Of a DNA stretch of 8,320 bases, positions 1 through 7,252 are shown piece after piece. The translations under genes were made by a program, and so were the position numbers. Location of the stretch: the NCBI GenBank assembly GCA_046590885.1, contig JBKJTS010000080.1, positions 1 through 8,320 of the forward strand. The letters run 5' to 3'. The first letter of the stretch is position 1; the number at the start of each line of letters is the position of its first letter. This DNA comes from Ga0077554 sp046590885. Its GTDB lineage: Bacteria > Pseudomonadota > Gammaproteobacteria > Ga0077554 > Ga007554. The notes under the pieces were generated by a model. The model was not told where the DNA came from. It was given only the letters and a program-made list of their open reading frames with translations, and did no database searches.

Positions 1-1085
1 CTGGCGAGTACGTCTTTCGGTGTGCAGAGCTGGCCGACCACGGTGACGGCGCGCGCCCGTACCGCAGGACGGCGATAAGCGCGCTGCCAGTCTTCTACCG
101 GTAAGACCCGGAACGGATGGCTGTGCCCTTGCGCATAGGGGGTACGGAAATGATGCGTGCCACCGCGCACGACAGCAAAGGTGCGTGCTCCCGCATCTTT
201 GATATCGATGACTTCGGTCGCGTAATAGCCGCAGAAGGCGCTGACGAAACGCCCCAGTTCGAACCTTAAACGCGGCACGTCTTGTCCCTCAGCCGCTTTC
301 CATTCCTGCGCCAGTAAATCGGCCAAACCGTGGCTGAACCGCGGCCAGTCGAACTGCTGCTCCGGATCGCGGTAATTAACGCCGATACCGCCGCCGACAT
401 TGATGTGGTCGATGCGCAGATCATATTGCGCGCACCATTGCCGGGTCTGCCGCAGATAGGCGGAAAGCAGTTGCAGATGCTTGTTTGCATCGAGCTGGTG
501 CGACAGCAAATGAAAGTGAAAACCACGCAAGGCTAACGCAGGTTCTTGCCGCAGACGTTCCAGGCAGGCTGGCAGGTGTTCGATTGCAATGCCGAACTGC
601 GTTGGCTTGCCGCCCATCACCAGGGTCGACGTCGTGAGTTCGGCCAACGGTGGATTGACACGTAATAGTATCGATGCCGATTGCTCGGTAGCGCGTGCTA
701 GTGCGGCCAGCCGCTCTAGCTCGTGCAGGCTTTCTACATGTACAGTGGCACCATGCTTTAGTGCCAGTTCAAGCTCAGTATCAAGTTTCCCCGGACCGCT
801 GAAGATCAGCGGCATCTGCGGGAAGTGCTGCCGTATCCAGACGATTTCGCCGCCGGACGATGCTTCGAAGCCGTCCACTCGCGACGCCAGTGTGGTTAGC
901 AGCGGCAGATCCGAATTGGCTTTGATCGCATAGAAGAAATCGCAATGTTCCGGCAACCCTTTACGCAAATGCATCGCATGATGTGCCAAGGCCTTCAGGT
1001 CGTACAGGTAGGCGCACAGGGGAGTAACTGCTGCGGCATGCGCGTTGCGGGTCGCAGCAATCACGCGCTCCCAATCGAGCCTCAT
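1..1085 (-). CDS. pvsE: PLP-dependent fold-III decarboxylase, vibrioferrin biosynthesis PvsE (3' end outside window)
   Basis: The reading frame is open for 361 residues from ATG 1083-1085 to the window edge; the last few tens of residues are missing. It is a fold-type III PLP enzyme of the ornithine/diaminopimelate decarboxylase group. Visible landmarks are the PLP-lysine motif FYAIKANSD with K55, FHFHLLSH at 189-196 (H192 probably stacks on PLP), the phosphate-binding glycine loop VGGGIG at 230-235, ELGRF at 276-280, and QLCTPKDVLA at 352-361 with the likely catalytic Cys354 from the second subunit. In vibrioferrin synthesis PvsE is thought to decarboxylate serine already attached to citrate, giving the ethanolamine unit. 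The start overlaps the pvsD stop by ATGA, with only a weak AAGAG upstream, so translation is probably coupled to pvsD. Sequence alone would also allow a SbnH-like role (citryl-diaminopropionate decarboxylation); gene order decides for PvsE. Confidence 0.88.
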   Translation of the reverse strand, partial: MRLDWERVIAATRNAHAAAVTPLCAYLYDLKALAHHAMHLRKGLPEHCDFFYAIKANSDLPLLTTLASRVDGFEASSGGEIVWIRQHFPQMPLIFSGPGKLDTELELALKHGATVHVESLHELERLAALARATEQSASILLRVNPPLAELTTSTLVMGGKPTQFGIAIEHLPACLERLRQEPALALRGFHFHLLSHQLDANKHLQLLSAYLRQTRQWCAQYDLRIDHINVGGGIGVNYRDPEQQFDWPRFSHGLADLLAQEWKAAEGQDVPRLRFELGRFVSAFCGYYATEVIDIKDAGARTFAVVRGGTHHFRTPYAQGHSHPFRVLPVEDWQRAYRRPAVRARAVTVVGQLCTPKDVLA

Positions 1086-2914
1086 GCCAGGCTCTTGGAA
1101 GTGTTGCGGAATGGATTGGCAAAAGGCACGTAGTCTGCCGCTCGGTCTGCCTGCTTGAGGAAACGGTTGCGCAAGTTGCCCTTGCTCGGCAACGGTTCAC
1201 CGGCCAGCACGGCGGCAATGCGCGGCGCCGATTCGCTGCTGCCATGTTCCATCTGATAGCGCTGCAAATGGTGACGCACCTGGTTCCACAGCCGTTGCTG
1301 CAATATCGGCTTGCCAGCGCTAAGTTGATGGATCGCTTCGCAGAAATTATTGACGAACAGGCAGTAAGCAACGCGCTTCCAACCGGCTTCGCGCTCGTAC
1401 AATAACGCTTCCCGCGCACATTGGCTGATCCTCGACAAGGTCTCGGCAGGATAATGCTCGGACAGCAATTTGACGCCTTCGAAGTCGCGCAGAAAAACTT
1501 GCATCACCCAGTCGTTGACTAGTCCGATGACGACGTTTTGCAAATGCGGCTCGAACACCACGCCGTGGGCGAAGTAGCAATGCAGTACCGGATACATCAC
1601 TTGCTGCACGTAGCTCGAGAACCATTCTTCCGTTGCCGCTTCCGGTGTCATGCGCTCTCGTTCACAGACCTGCTGCAATAGCGCAGCCAGGCGTGCTTCG
1701 CCCAGCACATGGTTACCGAACAACGATCCGGCCAACAAAGGCACCGCTCCAGGCAGCAAGTTGTTGGCGTCGAAGCCGCGCCGCAGAATCAGGCCGAAAC
1801 CTTCGGTGACTTCCCGGTTGCACTGCGCGTCGTTATCCTGCAAATCGACCGACAGGAAGGCGGGCTCTTCCATGATCACAGTGCCCGGGAACAGCGCGCG
1901 CAATTCCGGAATCAAGCCGCTCATGATGCGGTTTACCTGCAGGGCCCCTTCCAGTTCATACACGGCGTTTTTGCGCACGCAATTGGTCAGGCGCACATGC
2001 AAAGAGAACTTGTAGAAATACGGATTGCCCGGCTGGTACAAGGTCCGTACCGATGAGGTGGGGTAGTAGAGATTGCCTTGCGCTCCCAAGTGACGGATAC
2101 GTCCATCGCGCATCGCATCGACGATCAACGGTTTTTCCAGCAGCCAGCGTGCTTGCCACGGATGCGTCGGTATCAGCAGATAGTCGCCGTCCTTCGCCAG
2201 TCCTTGCGGCGCGTGGGCAGTAACGATGTCAGTGCATTGCTGGTCCAGCATCGATTGTTGATGCACTGCATCGCGATGCACCGCGAAATAGTGCAGCGGA
2301 AAACCACGGCGTAATTCCGGTGAATAGCGGCGCAGATCCTCGGCGGTAAACCCTTGACGGCTTTTCGGCGCAGGGTGGAAAGGATGCCCGTAGGTAAGAG
2401 ATTGTTCCGAATCAAGATAGGCTTGCAAAGGATCCGTAGGGATTGCATTTGTCCAAGGTGCTTCGAGGATCACCGTGGTGACATGTACACTGTCTTCGAT
2501 CTGCGCCAACAGTTCGTCGTTGAACGGCTGGTCGTTTTTGGCGGCCAGATTGCGAATCACCAAGTGTGCCAGCGCGCGCCAGTCAAGCAGTGACCACGAC
2601 TGTCCCGCCGTCTTGCAATAGACCGCAGACAGATAACGATAATTACCGGTAGGCGAATCGTGCTGTACTGCCACCACCAAGCGACTGTCGAGACGCGGCA
2701 GCAGGATATGCAAGGCTTGGCCGGTGGCGAGCGCGCAGCGTAACGACAGCGGCCAATCATTCTGGCCGAACAACGGGCCGACGCTGGCATCACCTTCGGG
2801 AATCGCCACTTCGCGGCAGTAACAGTTGAGCAGTGTTTCCATGGAGCGTCGGCCAGCTTCCTGCCGAGCTATTAGCGCGGAGTCGATGGCTTCCGCCAAA
2901 TTGTGTAAATGCAT
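1082..2914 (-). CDS. pvsD: IucA/IucC-family NIS siderophore synthetase PvsD
   Basis: This 610-residue protein has the full length of an NIS synthetase, an enzyme that adenylates a carboxylate (usually citrate) with ATP and passes it to an amine or alcohol. Family landmarks in order: GHPFHPAPKSRQGF at 176-189 (the HPxHPxxKxRxGF block), PTHPWQ at 249-254, TSSVRTL at 286-292 (nucleotide-binding Ser/Arg), KFSLHVRLTNCVRK at 302-315, FEPHLQN at 454-460 (E-x-H-x-Q-N active-site block), LRDFEG at 475-480 and the C-terminal LPSKGNLRNRF. All canonical residues are present. In the accepted vibrioferrin scheme PvsD is the citrate-activating enzyme that condenses citrate with serine before PvsE acts; the immediate pvsE neighbour, overlapped by 4 nt, fits this. 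ATG at 2912-2914 is chosen because a strong AGGAGG lies 4 nt upstream. The substrate is inferred from context. Confidence 0.93.
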   Translation of the reverse strand: MHLHNLAEAIDSALIARQEAGRRSMETLLNCYCREVAIPEGDASVGPLFGQNDWPLSLRCALATGQALHILLPRLDSRLVVAVQHDSPTGNYRYLSAVYCKTAGQSWSLLDWRALAHLVIRNLAAKNDQPFNDELLAQIEDSVHVTTVILEAPWTNAIPTDPLQAYLDSEQSLTYGHPFHPAPKSRQGFTAEDLRRYSPELRRGFPLHYFAVHRDAVHQQSMLDQQCTDIVTAHAPQGLAKDGDYLLIPTHPWQARWLLEKPLIVDAMRDGRIRHLGAQGNLYYPTSSVRTLYQPGNPYFYKFSLHVRLTNCVRKNAVYELEGALQVNRIMSGLIPELRALFPGTVIMEEPAFLSVDLQDNDAQCNREVTEGFGLILRRGFDANNLLPGAVPLLAGSLFGNHVLGEARLAALLQQVCERERMTPEAATEEWFSSYVQQVMYPVLHCYFAHGVVFEPHLQNVVIGLVNDWVMQVFLRDFEGVKLLSEHYPAETLSRISQCAREALLYEREAGWKRVAYCLFVNNFCEAIHQLSAGKPILQQRLWNQVRHHLQRYQMEHGSSESAPRIAAVLAGEPLPSKGNLRNRFLKQADRAADYVPFANPFRNTSKSLA

Positions 2915-2918
2915 TATT

Positions 2919-2924
2919 CCTCCT
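2919..2924 (-). promoter_or_regulatory. Strong ribosome binding site of pvsD
   Basis: The minus strand reads AGGAGG followed by AATA and the pvsD ATG. It lies in the 21-nt spacer between the pvsC stop (2936-2938) and the pvsD start. It is a near-perfect Shine-Dalgarno sequence, unlike the weaker sites at the ATGA-overlap junctions, and suggests that pvsD is translated independently of pvsC. Confidence 0.85.
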
Positions 2925-2935
2925 ATTGCTAATAA

Positions 2936-4108
2936 CTAAGAATTGCTTAAGCGTAAACGATAAAGCGCCAAGGCGGCCAGATAACAACCGGCGGTGAACA
3001 TGGTCAACGCGCCGATAAAAAACGGTGCGCGCAAATCGAGCGCTTGTACTGCTGTACCGGCAATCAAACCGGCAACAACAGCGCCCCACTTGGCGTTGCT
3101 TTCGAACCAGCCGAATGTGCGCCCGGCGTTGTCTGAGGTTACGGTGCCCGCGATCAGCGTATGCAAACCGATGAAGCCGACTGTCATGCTGAGCCCCATT
3201 ACGACGCGCCAGGCAGCCACGGCAGGTAGCGATGGAAACAGCGCCTGGCCGAACAGGGATGTAGCAAAAACCAGGTACGACAGCGACAGCATGAACACTA
3301 GGCCGCGTTGTCCCAGAAAGCGACTCAATGGCACTGCGCACAAGAGATAGATTAAATGTGGGAGCCCAAACAACAGTCCGGCAATCGCTGGCGAAACCGC
3401 GCCGGAACCCGCTTGAATGAAGGGAACGAAATAAGGAAAGGTAATCACGGTGGCAAATACGAACGCGAACTGCAACGCATAGATTTGCCTGGAGGTTGCT
3501 TCTATCACTTTACCTTTGGCCTGCGCCGGCGCTTTGGTCGCCACCTGCACTGGGTACGTGGGCAACCAGCCAATGAGCAGAGCAGCGATTAGCGGCAGCA
3601 GCGCCAAGTAACGGTATAACTCAAGCGGAGATTCAATCGTCATCAACAGGCCCAATGCTACCGGCGCGATCACCAGCGCCGCCCGGGCCGACCATTGCAT
3701 CAACGTCATACTATAAGTTAGGTCGGTGCCGCTAACCACAGTTGCCAAATAAGCATTGGATGCGGCGAAGGTGCCGCCGAGCAGGCCTTGCAACGACAAG
3801 GCAATAAAAAATATCCATGTATTGGGGGCAAAGCCAGCGAGCAGGAAACTGCCTGCAAGTCCCAGTTGAGCGCGCAACAATAGTGGCTTCTTGCCGTATT
3901 TATCCGCCAGCCTGCCCCACCACGGACTGCTCATCGCGGTAAAAAACATCGGTACGACATACAGCCACCCGGCCAGATAAGTGGCTTCGCTGTGTAGTGA
4001 TTTATCGAGTATCAACGCAAAAAACGGCGGCATGCCAAGTGCGGCGAAAGCTGCAATAAAGTGGCAAATCATAATAGTGGCGACGATGCAGCGCCGATCC
4101 TTATTCAT
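2936..4108 (-). CDS. pvsC: MFS siderophore exporter PvsC
   Basis: This 390-residue, strongly hydrophobic protein has about twelve predicted membrane segments in two halves. A more polar loop near residues 185-208 separates them. The MFS motif A is clear after the second helix (GRLADKYGKKPLLLR, 65-79). The length and layout are those of a proton-driven drug/siderophore efflux pump in the inner membrane. In vibrioferrin clusters PvsC exports the finished siderophore from the cytoplasm, and its place between the two synthetase genes matches the pvs order. ATG 4106-4108 overlaps the pvsB stop as ATGA, with GAGG a few bases upstream inside the end of pvsB, so translation is probably coupled. Export rather than import is inferred from context, since MFS sequence does not show direction by eye. 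Confidence 0.9.
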   Translation of the reverse strand: MNKDRRCIVATIMICHFIAAFAALGMPPFFALILDKSLHSEATYLAGWLYVVPMFFTAMSSPWWGRLADKYGKKPLLLRAQLGLAGSFLLAGFAPNTWIFFIALSLQGLLGGTFAASNAYLATVVSGTDLTYSMTLMQWSARAALVIAPVALGLLMTIESPLELYRYLALLPLIAALLIGWLPTYPVQVATKAPAQAKGKVIEATSRQIYALQFAFVFATVITFPYFVPFIQAGSGAVSPAIAGLLFGLPHLIYLLCAVPLSRFLGQRGLVFMLSLSYLVFATSLFGQALFPSLPAVAAWRVVMGLSMTVGFIGLHTLIAGTVTSDNAGRTFGWFESNAKWGAVVAGLIAGTAVQALDLRAPFFIGALTMFTAGCYLAALALYRLRLSNS

Positions 4109-5952
4109 ATCGCCCTCAAAAAATTTGGCGCACTACGACCATAGAACTTGTTGATGTCGGTAGCGCCGGTCTCGGTTTTTTCAGCCAGCGTGGCGGCGAT
4201 CAGCAAGTATTTGATATAAAGCCGATCATCTTCGAGCAGCAACTGGCGAACCAGTGTAATGTCCTCACCATCCGCCGCAAATTCCGCCAGCACGGTTTCG
4301 ATTCGTAGCCTAATGCGGGAATATAAAGTAGTGGTAGGCAAGCCGAGAATGGGCGCGAAGCGCTCGACCAATACGGCAATATTGAGCTGCAAGGTTATCG
4401 TCGTGAACATTTGCGCCAGCGGCAGCGAATCTGCAACGACAATGCGTCGATCTTGCAATTCGGCAACGTGAGACGCCATATCCGGCCATCGCCGTGCTAG
4501 ATAGTCGAGATGGATGCGCGCCGCGTCATTGTCTTTGAGCAACAAGCGCAGCCGGGGCTCTGCGTGGCTTAATACAACGACGGAGTTCTGCTGGTTGGAT
4601 TCAAGGGCTATGCCATAGCGCACCCACAACAGCAAATGCAGGTGTAGCGTTAGATCGAGGTAATCATTTAAAAATGTTTCAAGGTCGCCGCCGTAGAATT
4701 GTGCCGCTGCTTCCTCGGCAACCGTGTTTCCAGCCGGCGTTTGCGCCAATAGTGCCGCCACCGGAATCAGCGTGCTTTCGCGCAGGGAGTCGACCGGATA
4801 ACTGCGCAGGATGTAACCGAGGAACATCTGGTTATCGACATGTGCACCGCAATCTTCGCGTGACAACAACAGACGGTTGGCAATCGACGGTTCACACGCG
4901 GCAATATCGGCAAGCAGGGTTTGGATGCTATGACCGTCGTGGATCGTACTCGGCTTGATAGTGCGAATGTTCTTCGCACCCAGAGTGCGGATCGTCAGCG
5001 GCAACTTCAAATGCCATTCCGGCGTATCGAGCAGCACTACAGTACGCACTGACAGCGTCGGCGCAACCGCGAGATAAGCCTCGGGTGCGCGTACCACTTC
5101 GTGCAATCCGGCCTCAGCAAGAAAGTCACCGAGTCGATGCTCCCATACGAACGGATGTATCGGAACCAGGGCATGCGTGTTCACCATCGTGGCAGGCAGG
5201 CCGACGGCTTCAAAAGAGGGCCATAGCGGTGGCATGCTATGTACGTTGCCGGCGCTCGGATGATAGAGGGCACGCGGCACTGCCAGCCAGCGTAACAGGA
5301 AATTACGCTGGAATTCCGGGCCGTAAGCGGTGAGCGCATCAGTATCGAAACCGAGTTTGGCGCGTGCGGTCGGATAAAACGGATGATCCAGAAATGCGCC
5401 GAGCCGGTCGTAGTGCAGCAAGCGGGCGTGCCAACCGGGCAACTCTGCCCCAGTCGCTGCGCCATGCAGCCCACGGAATTCTGCGAACCAGCGTTCGCGT
5501 TCGATTTCACTAATATAGCGATGCTCAGCGGCCACTTGGCACTCTTCGGCAAACGCGTTGAACGGAAGCGCTGCGGCCGGCTGTAGGCCGCGCGCGAAAC
5601 AAGCGATAATGTCCTCCACCGCATACAGTTCCTTAACCTGTCCGCGCTGCTGCCATAGCAGCGGCAATCCGGCTCCGCGCCAATACTGCATGAATGTGGA
5701 TTTAGCTACCGGAATCCACAGGCAGCCGTCGGCGAAATGGGTTATCTTGAGCCAAACGCGGTTAATCTTCGCATACTTGCCGAGCTCCGCCGGCAATGCG
5801 GCATTCGACATCGGCGCCGACCGACTCACACATTCGCGCACGTCTTCGCGCAGTAAGGCATCCACCACGCGATGACAAATATATTCCGCATGCCCGGCGT
5901 CAGTGCACTCTATGCGGGTATTAGTAATCGTCCCGACAGCAATCACCTTCAT
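4105..5952 (-). CDS. pvsB: IucA/IucC-family NIS siderophore synthetase PvsB
   Basis: This 615-residue second NIS synthetase of the locus is taken to be PvsB, which adds 2-oxoglutarate to the alanyl-citryl intermediate (type B in the Challis scheme). Landmarks, numbered from the start used here: DHPFYPTARAKLGF at 189-202 (counterpart of HPxHPxxKxRxGF), PIHPFVWEH at 264-272, LSVRTV at 300-305, HLKLPLTIRTLGAKNIRTI at 314-332, LESNQQN at 450-456 (counterpart of ExHxQN) and LLLKDNDAARI at 470-480. Two usual histidines are replaced, by Tyr193 and Asn453. ATG 5950-5952 is preferred because it gives the same ATGA overlap with pvsA seen at two other junctions. An in-frame ATG at 5965-5967 would add five residues (MGNRR) but has no convincing ribosome binding site. 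Family is certain; the exact substrate is inferred. Confidence 0.9.
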   Translation of the reverse strand: MKVIAVGTITNTRIECTDAGHAEYICHRVVDALLREDVRECVSRSAPMSNAALPAELGKYAKINRVWLKITHFADGCLWIPVAKSTFMQYWRGAGLPLLWQQRGQVKELYAVEDIIACFARGLQPAAALPFNAFAEECQVAAEHRYISEIERERWFAEFRGLHGAATGAELPGWHARLLHYDRLGAFLDHPFYPTARAKLGFDTDALTAYGPEFQRNFLLRWLAVPRALYHPSAGNVHSMPPLWPSFEAVGLPATMVNTHALVPIHPFVWEHRLGDFLAEAGLHEVVRAPEAYLAVAPTLSVRTVVLLDTPEWHLKLPLTIRTLGAKNIRTIKPSTIHDGHSIQTLLADIAACEPSIANRLLLSREDCGAHVDNQMFLGYILRSYPVDSLRESTLIPVAALLAQTPAGNTVAEEAAAQFYGGDLETFLNDYLDLTLHLHLLLWVRYGIALESNQQNSVVVLSHAEPRLRLLLKDNDAARIHLDYLARRWPDMASHVAELQDRRIVVADSLPLAQMFTTITLQLNIAVLVERFAPILGLPTTTLYSRIRLRIETVLAEFAADGEDITLVRQLLLEDDRLYIKYLLIAATLAEKTETGATDINKFYGRSAPNFLRAI

Positions 5953-7157
5953 GCGCCGATTTCCCATGCCAAGCCGTTGCTAATACGGTTCATCTCCAGA
6001 CCCAGGCTCTGCGCATCCGAACCCACACCGCGCAATACGCCGAGATAATCCTTGTTCGAATGGGTTAAATTAATAGTGTCGCCGATCGTACGTAGCGGCT
6101 TGTAAGTGATCTTGATATCGTCAGCATGCCGAACAAACCCTTCGGGAGCGTGGTTAAGGCGGCCTGCAGAGCGTGCGGTAAAGTAACGGATCAATGCCGC
6201 GCCCGGCGCGATGTTAAACTGGGGGAGAGGCTCGCCAAAATAGAGACGTAAGACGATTTCAAATAACGGAATATCAAGCGTGTCCTGCAGCAAAAACTCG
6301 CGATAATCACCAATATTACGATAGTTAATTTCGATCAGGCGGGGCCCCGTGTCGGTCATAACGAACTCTGTGTGGCACGCGCCAAAGCCGACACCAAAGC
6401 AGCGAATAATGTGGACCACTTGGGCTTCCTGTTCGGCCGTTAACCCTGTCCCCCAGCTTGCCTCGAGTTCGACAAAATGCGGCGGCGGCGACAATTTCAC
6501 TTGAAATCCGCCGAGCACGCAGAGCTTTTCATCGTCGCCGAGGGTTTCCAGAGTGTAGAGCGGACCTTCGATATATTCTTCGAGGAGCAACGGTTGGCCC
6601 GGCTGCATGCTCCAGGCTGCGGTGCATTGTGCTGCGAGTTCGGCGCGGTTGTAACTCAGGCTGACCTGCTGGCTGGCGACACCTTCACGCGGTTTGACAA
6701 TGCATGGAAAATGGACGCTGTCCAACGCTTGTGTAAGCGCCGTCTTATCGCAGACCACGGCGTGCCAGAGCATGTCGAGGCCGCGGGTTTGCAGGTCGGC
6801 GCGCATTTCGGCCTTGTTTTTGGCGCGATACGTGACATGCCAGTTTTTGCGCGGCAGGCCGAAATAGTCGGCGGCGATCGCCGTACTGGTTTGCAGGTGG
6901 TCGCTGTTGGAAAAAATTCCCGCCGGTGTCCAGACACGGCGAGTAATCGTTTCGATTACTGCGAGGGGGTTGAACACATCGCAGGCGACAATTTCGCCAG
7001 GGTAAGCGGGAAGCCCGGTTTGATTGAAATATTGCCGATGTGCCTCGGCATGATCCGTCAACAACACGATGGATAAATCAAGACGTTGCGCTGCCGGAAT
7101 AAAGCCCTCGTTAATGGCATCGGTTGGCACATGGGCCAATATAATAAGCTCTCGCAT
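5949..7157 (-). CDS. pvsA: ATP-grasp ligase, vibrioferrin biosynthesis PvsA
   Basis: This 402-residue protein has the ATP-grasp fold: an N-terminal Rossmann-like part (about 1-105), then the ATP-binding half. K155 in FPCIVKPREGVAS is the nucleotide-contacting lysine, LLLEEYIEGP at 190-199 is the hinge/purine-binding strand, and E264 with E276 and N278 in HTEFVMTDTG and RLIEINYRN are the magnesium ligands. Such enzymes form an acyl phosphate and couple it to an amine. In vibrioferrin synthesis PvsA is assigned the attachment of L-alanine to the citryl-ethanolamine intermediate. It is first in the pvs order, with an AAGGA ribosome binding site 7 nt before the ATG and a Fur box just upstream. 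Its stop overlaps the pvsB start by ATGA. ATP-grasp membership is clear from the motifs; the alanine substrate rests on gene order. Confidence 0.9.
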   Translation of the reverse strand: MRELIILAHVPTDAINEGFIPAAQRLDLSIVLLTDHAEAHRQYFNQTGLPAYPGEIVACDVFNPLAVIETITRRVWTPAGIFSNSDHLQTSTAIAADYFGLPRKNWHVTYRAKNKAEMRADLQTRGLDMLWHAVVCDKTALTQALDSVHFPCIVKPREGVASQQVSLSYNRAELAAQCTAAWSMQPGQPLLLEEYIEGPLYTLETLGDDEKLCVLGGFQVKLSPPPHFVELEASWGTGLTAEQEAQVVHIIRCFGVGFGACHTEFVMTDTGPRLIEINYRNIGDYREFLLQDTLDIPLFEIVLRLYFGEPLPQFNIAPGAALIRYFTARSAGRLNHAPEGFVRHADDIKITYKPLRTIGDTINLTHSNKDYLGVLRGVGSDAQSLGLEMNRISNGLAWEIGA

Positions 7158-7164
7158 GAATGCT

Positions 7165-7169
7165 TCCTT
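7165..7169 (-). promoter_or_regulatory. Ribosome binding site of pvsA
   Basis: The minus strand carries AAGGA within GAAGGAAGC, 7 nt before the ATG at 7155-7157. It supports this start and abuts the Fur box on its upstream side. Confidence 0.75.
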
Positions 7170-7170
7170 C

Positions 7171-7189
7171 GATGATGAGTATCAATAAC
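7171..7189 (-). promoter_or_regulatory. Fur box upstream of pvsA
   Basis: The minus strand reads GTTATTGATACTCATCATC, matching the 19-bp consensus GATAATGATAATCATTATC at 15 positions; the central TGATA and TCAT half-site cores are intact. It begins 13 nt upstream of the pvsA ATG and would cover the transcription start expected from the -10 element at 7191-7196. Iron-loaded Fur bound here would block the pvs genes when iron is plentiful, as expected for siderophore synthesis. Binding is inferred from the match only. Confidence 0.78.
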
Positions 7190-7190
7190 A

Positions 7191-7196
7191 ATTTTA
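7191..7196 (-). promoter_or_regulatory. Candidate -10 element of the pvs promoter
   Basis: TAAAAT on the minus strand differs from TATAAT at one position and sits 2 bp upstream of the Fur box. No good TTGACA-like -35 lies 16-18 bp further upstream (the sequence there resembles TCAGTC), so the promoter is weak or the assignment is wrong. The intergenic placement and Fur overlap are the main support. Confidence 0.4.
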
Positions 7197-7200
7197 AAGC

Positions 7201-7217
7201 GTCGCGGCGAACCCGAC
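7201..7217 (-). other. Imperfect GC-rich inverted repeat between the PepSY gene and pvsA
   Basis: The minus strand GTCGGG-TTCG-CCGCGAC can fold into a six-pair stem with one bulged G and a TTCG loop. The following bases (GCTTTAAAATTG) are not a clear U-tract, so it is at best a weak terminator for transcripts reading in from the receptor/PepSY genes. It may be chance in GC-rich DNA. Confidence 0.25.
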
Positions 7218-7252
7218 TGAAGGCTGGAATGACGGATTTATAAAAGTGCCCG

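Noticed and set aside
961..1419. 152-residue minus-strand open frame across the pvsD/pvsE junction
   Set aside because: Out-of-frame shadow of pvsD and pvsE, which both have complete family motifs in their own frames.
2790..3341. 183-residue open frame on the minus strand across the end of pvsC and start of pvsD
   Set aside because: Arg- and Ser-rich out-of-frame translation without family motifs, overlapping two clear genes in other frames.
4117..4131. Run of T on the minus strand near the end of pvsB (AAATTTTTTGAGG) as a terminator
   Set aside because: No GC-rich stem precedes it and it lies inside the pvsB coding region just before the coupled pvsC start.
6477..7076. 199-residue open frame on the plus strand opposite pvsA
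   Set aside because: It is antisense to the well-supported ATP-grasp gene, has no recognisable domain and no convincing ribosome binding site; GC-rich coding DNA commonly leaves such open frames.
1..7157. Staphyloferrin B, aerobactin or rhizoferrin locus as the identity
   Set aside because: There is no SbnA/SbnB-type diaminopropionate pair and no third NIS synthetase (staphyloferrin B), no lysine N-hydroxylase or acetyltransferase (aerobactin), and a rhizoferrin locus would not need the ATP-grasp and second NIS enzyme. The ATP-grasp gene and the gene order fit vibrioferrin best.
7237..7242. TATAAA on the minus strand as an alternative -10 for pvsA
   Set aside because: Good hexamer, but no -35 at usual spacing and it lies too far upstream for the Fur box to sit on the start point; the TAAAAT at 7191-7196 fits the layout better.
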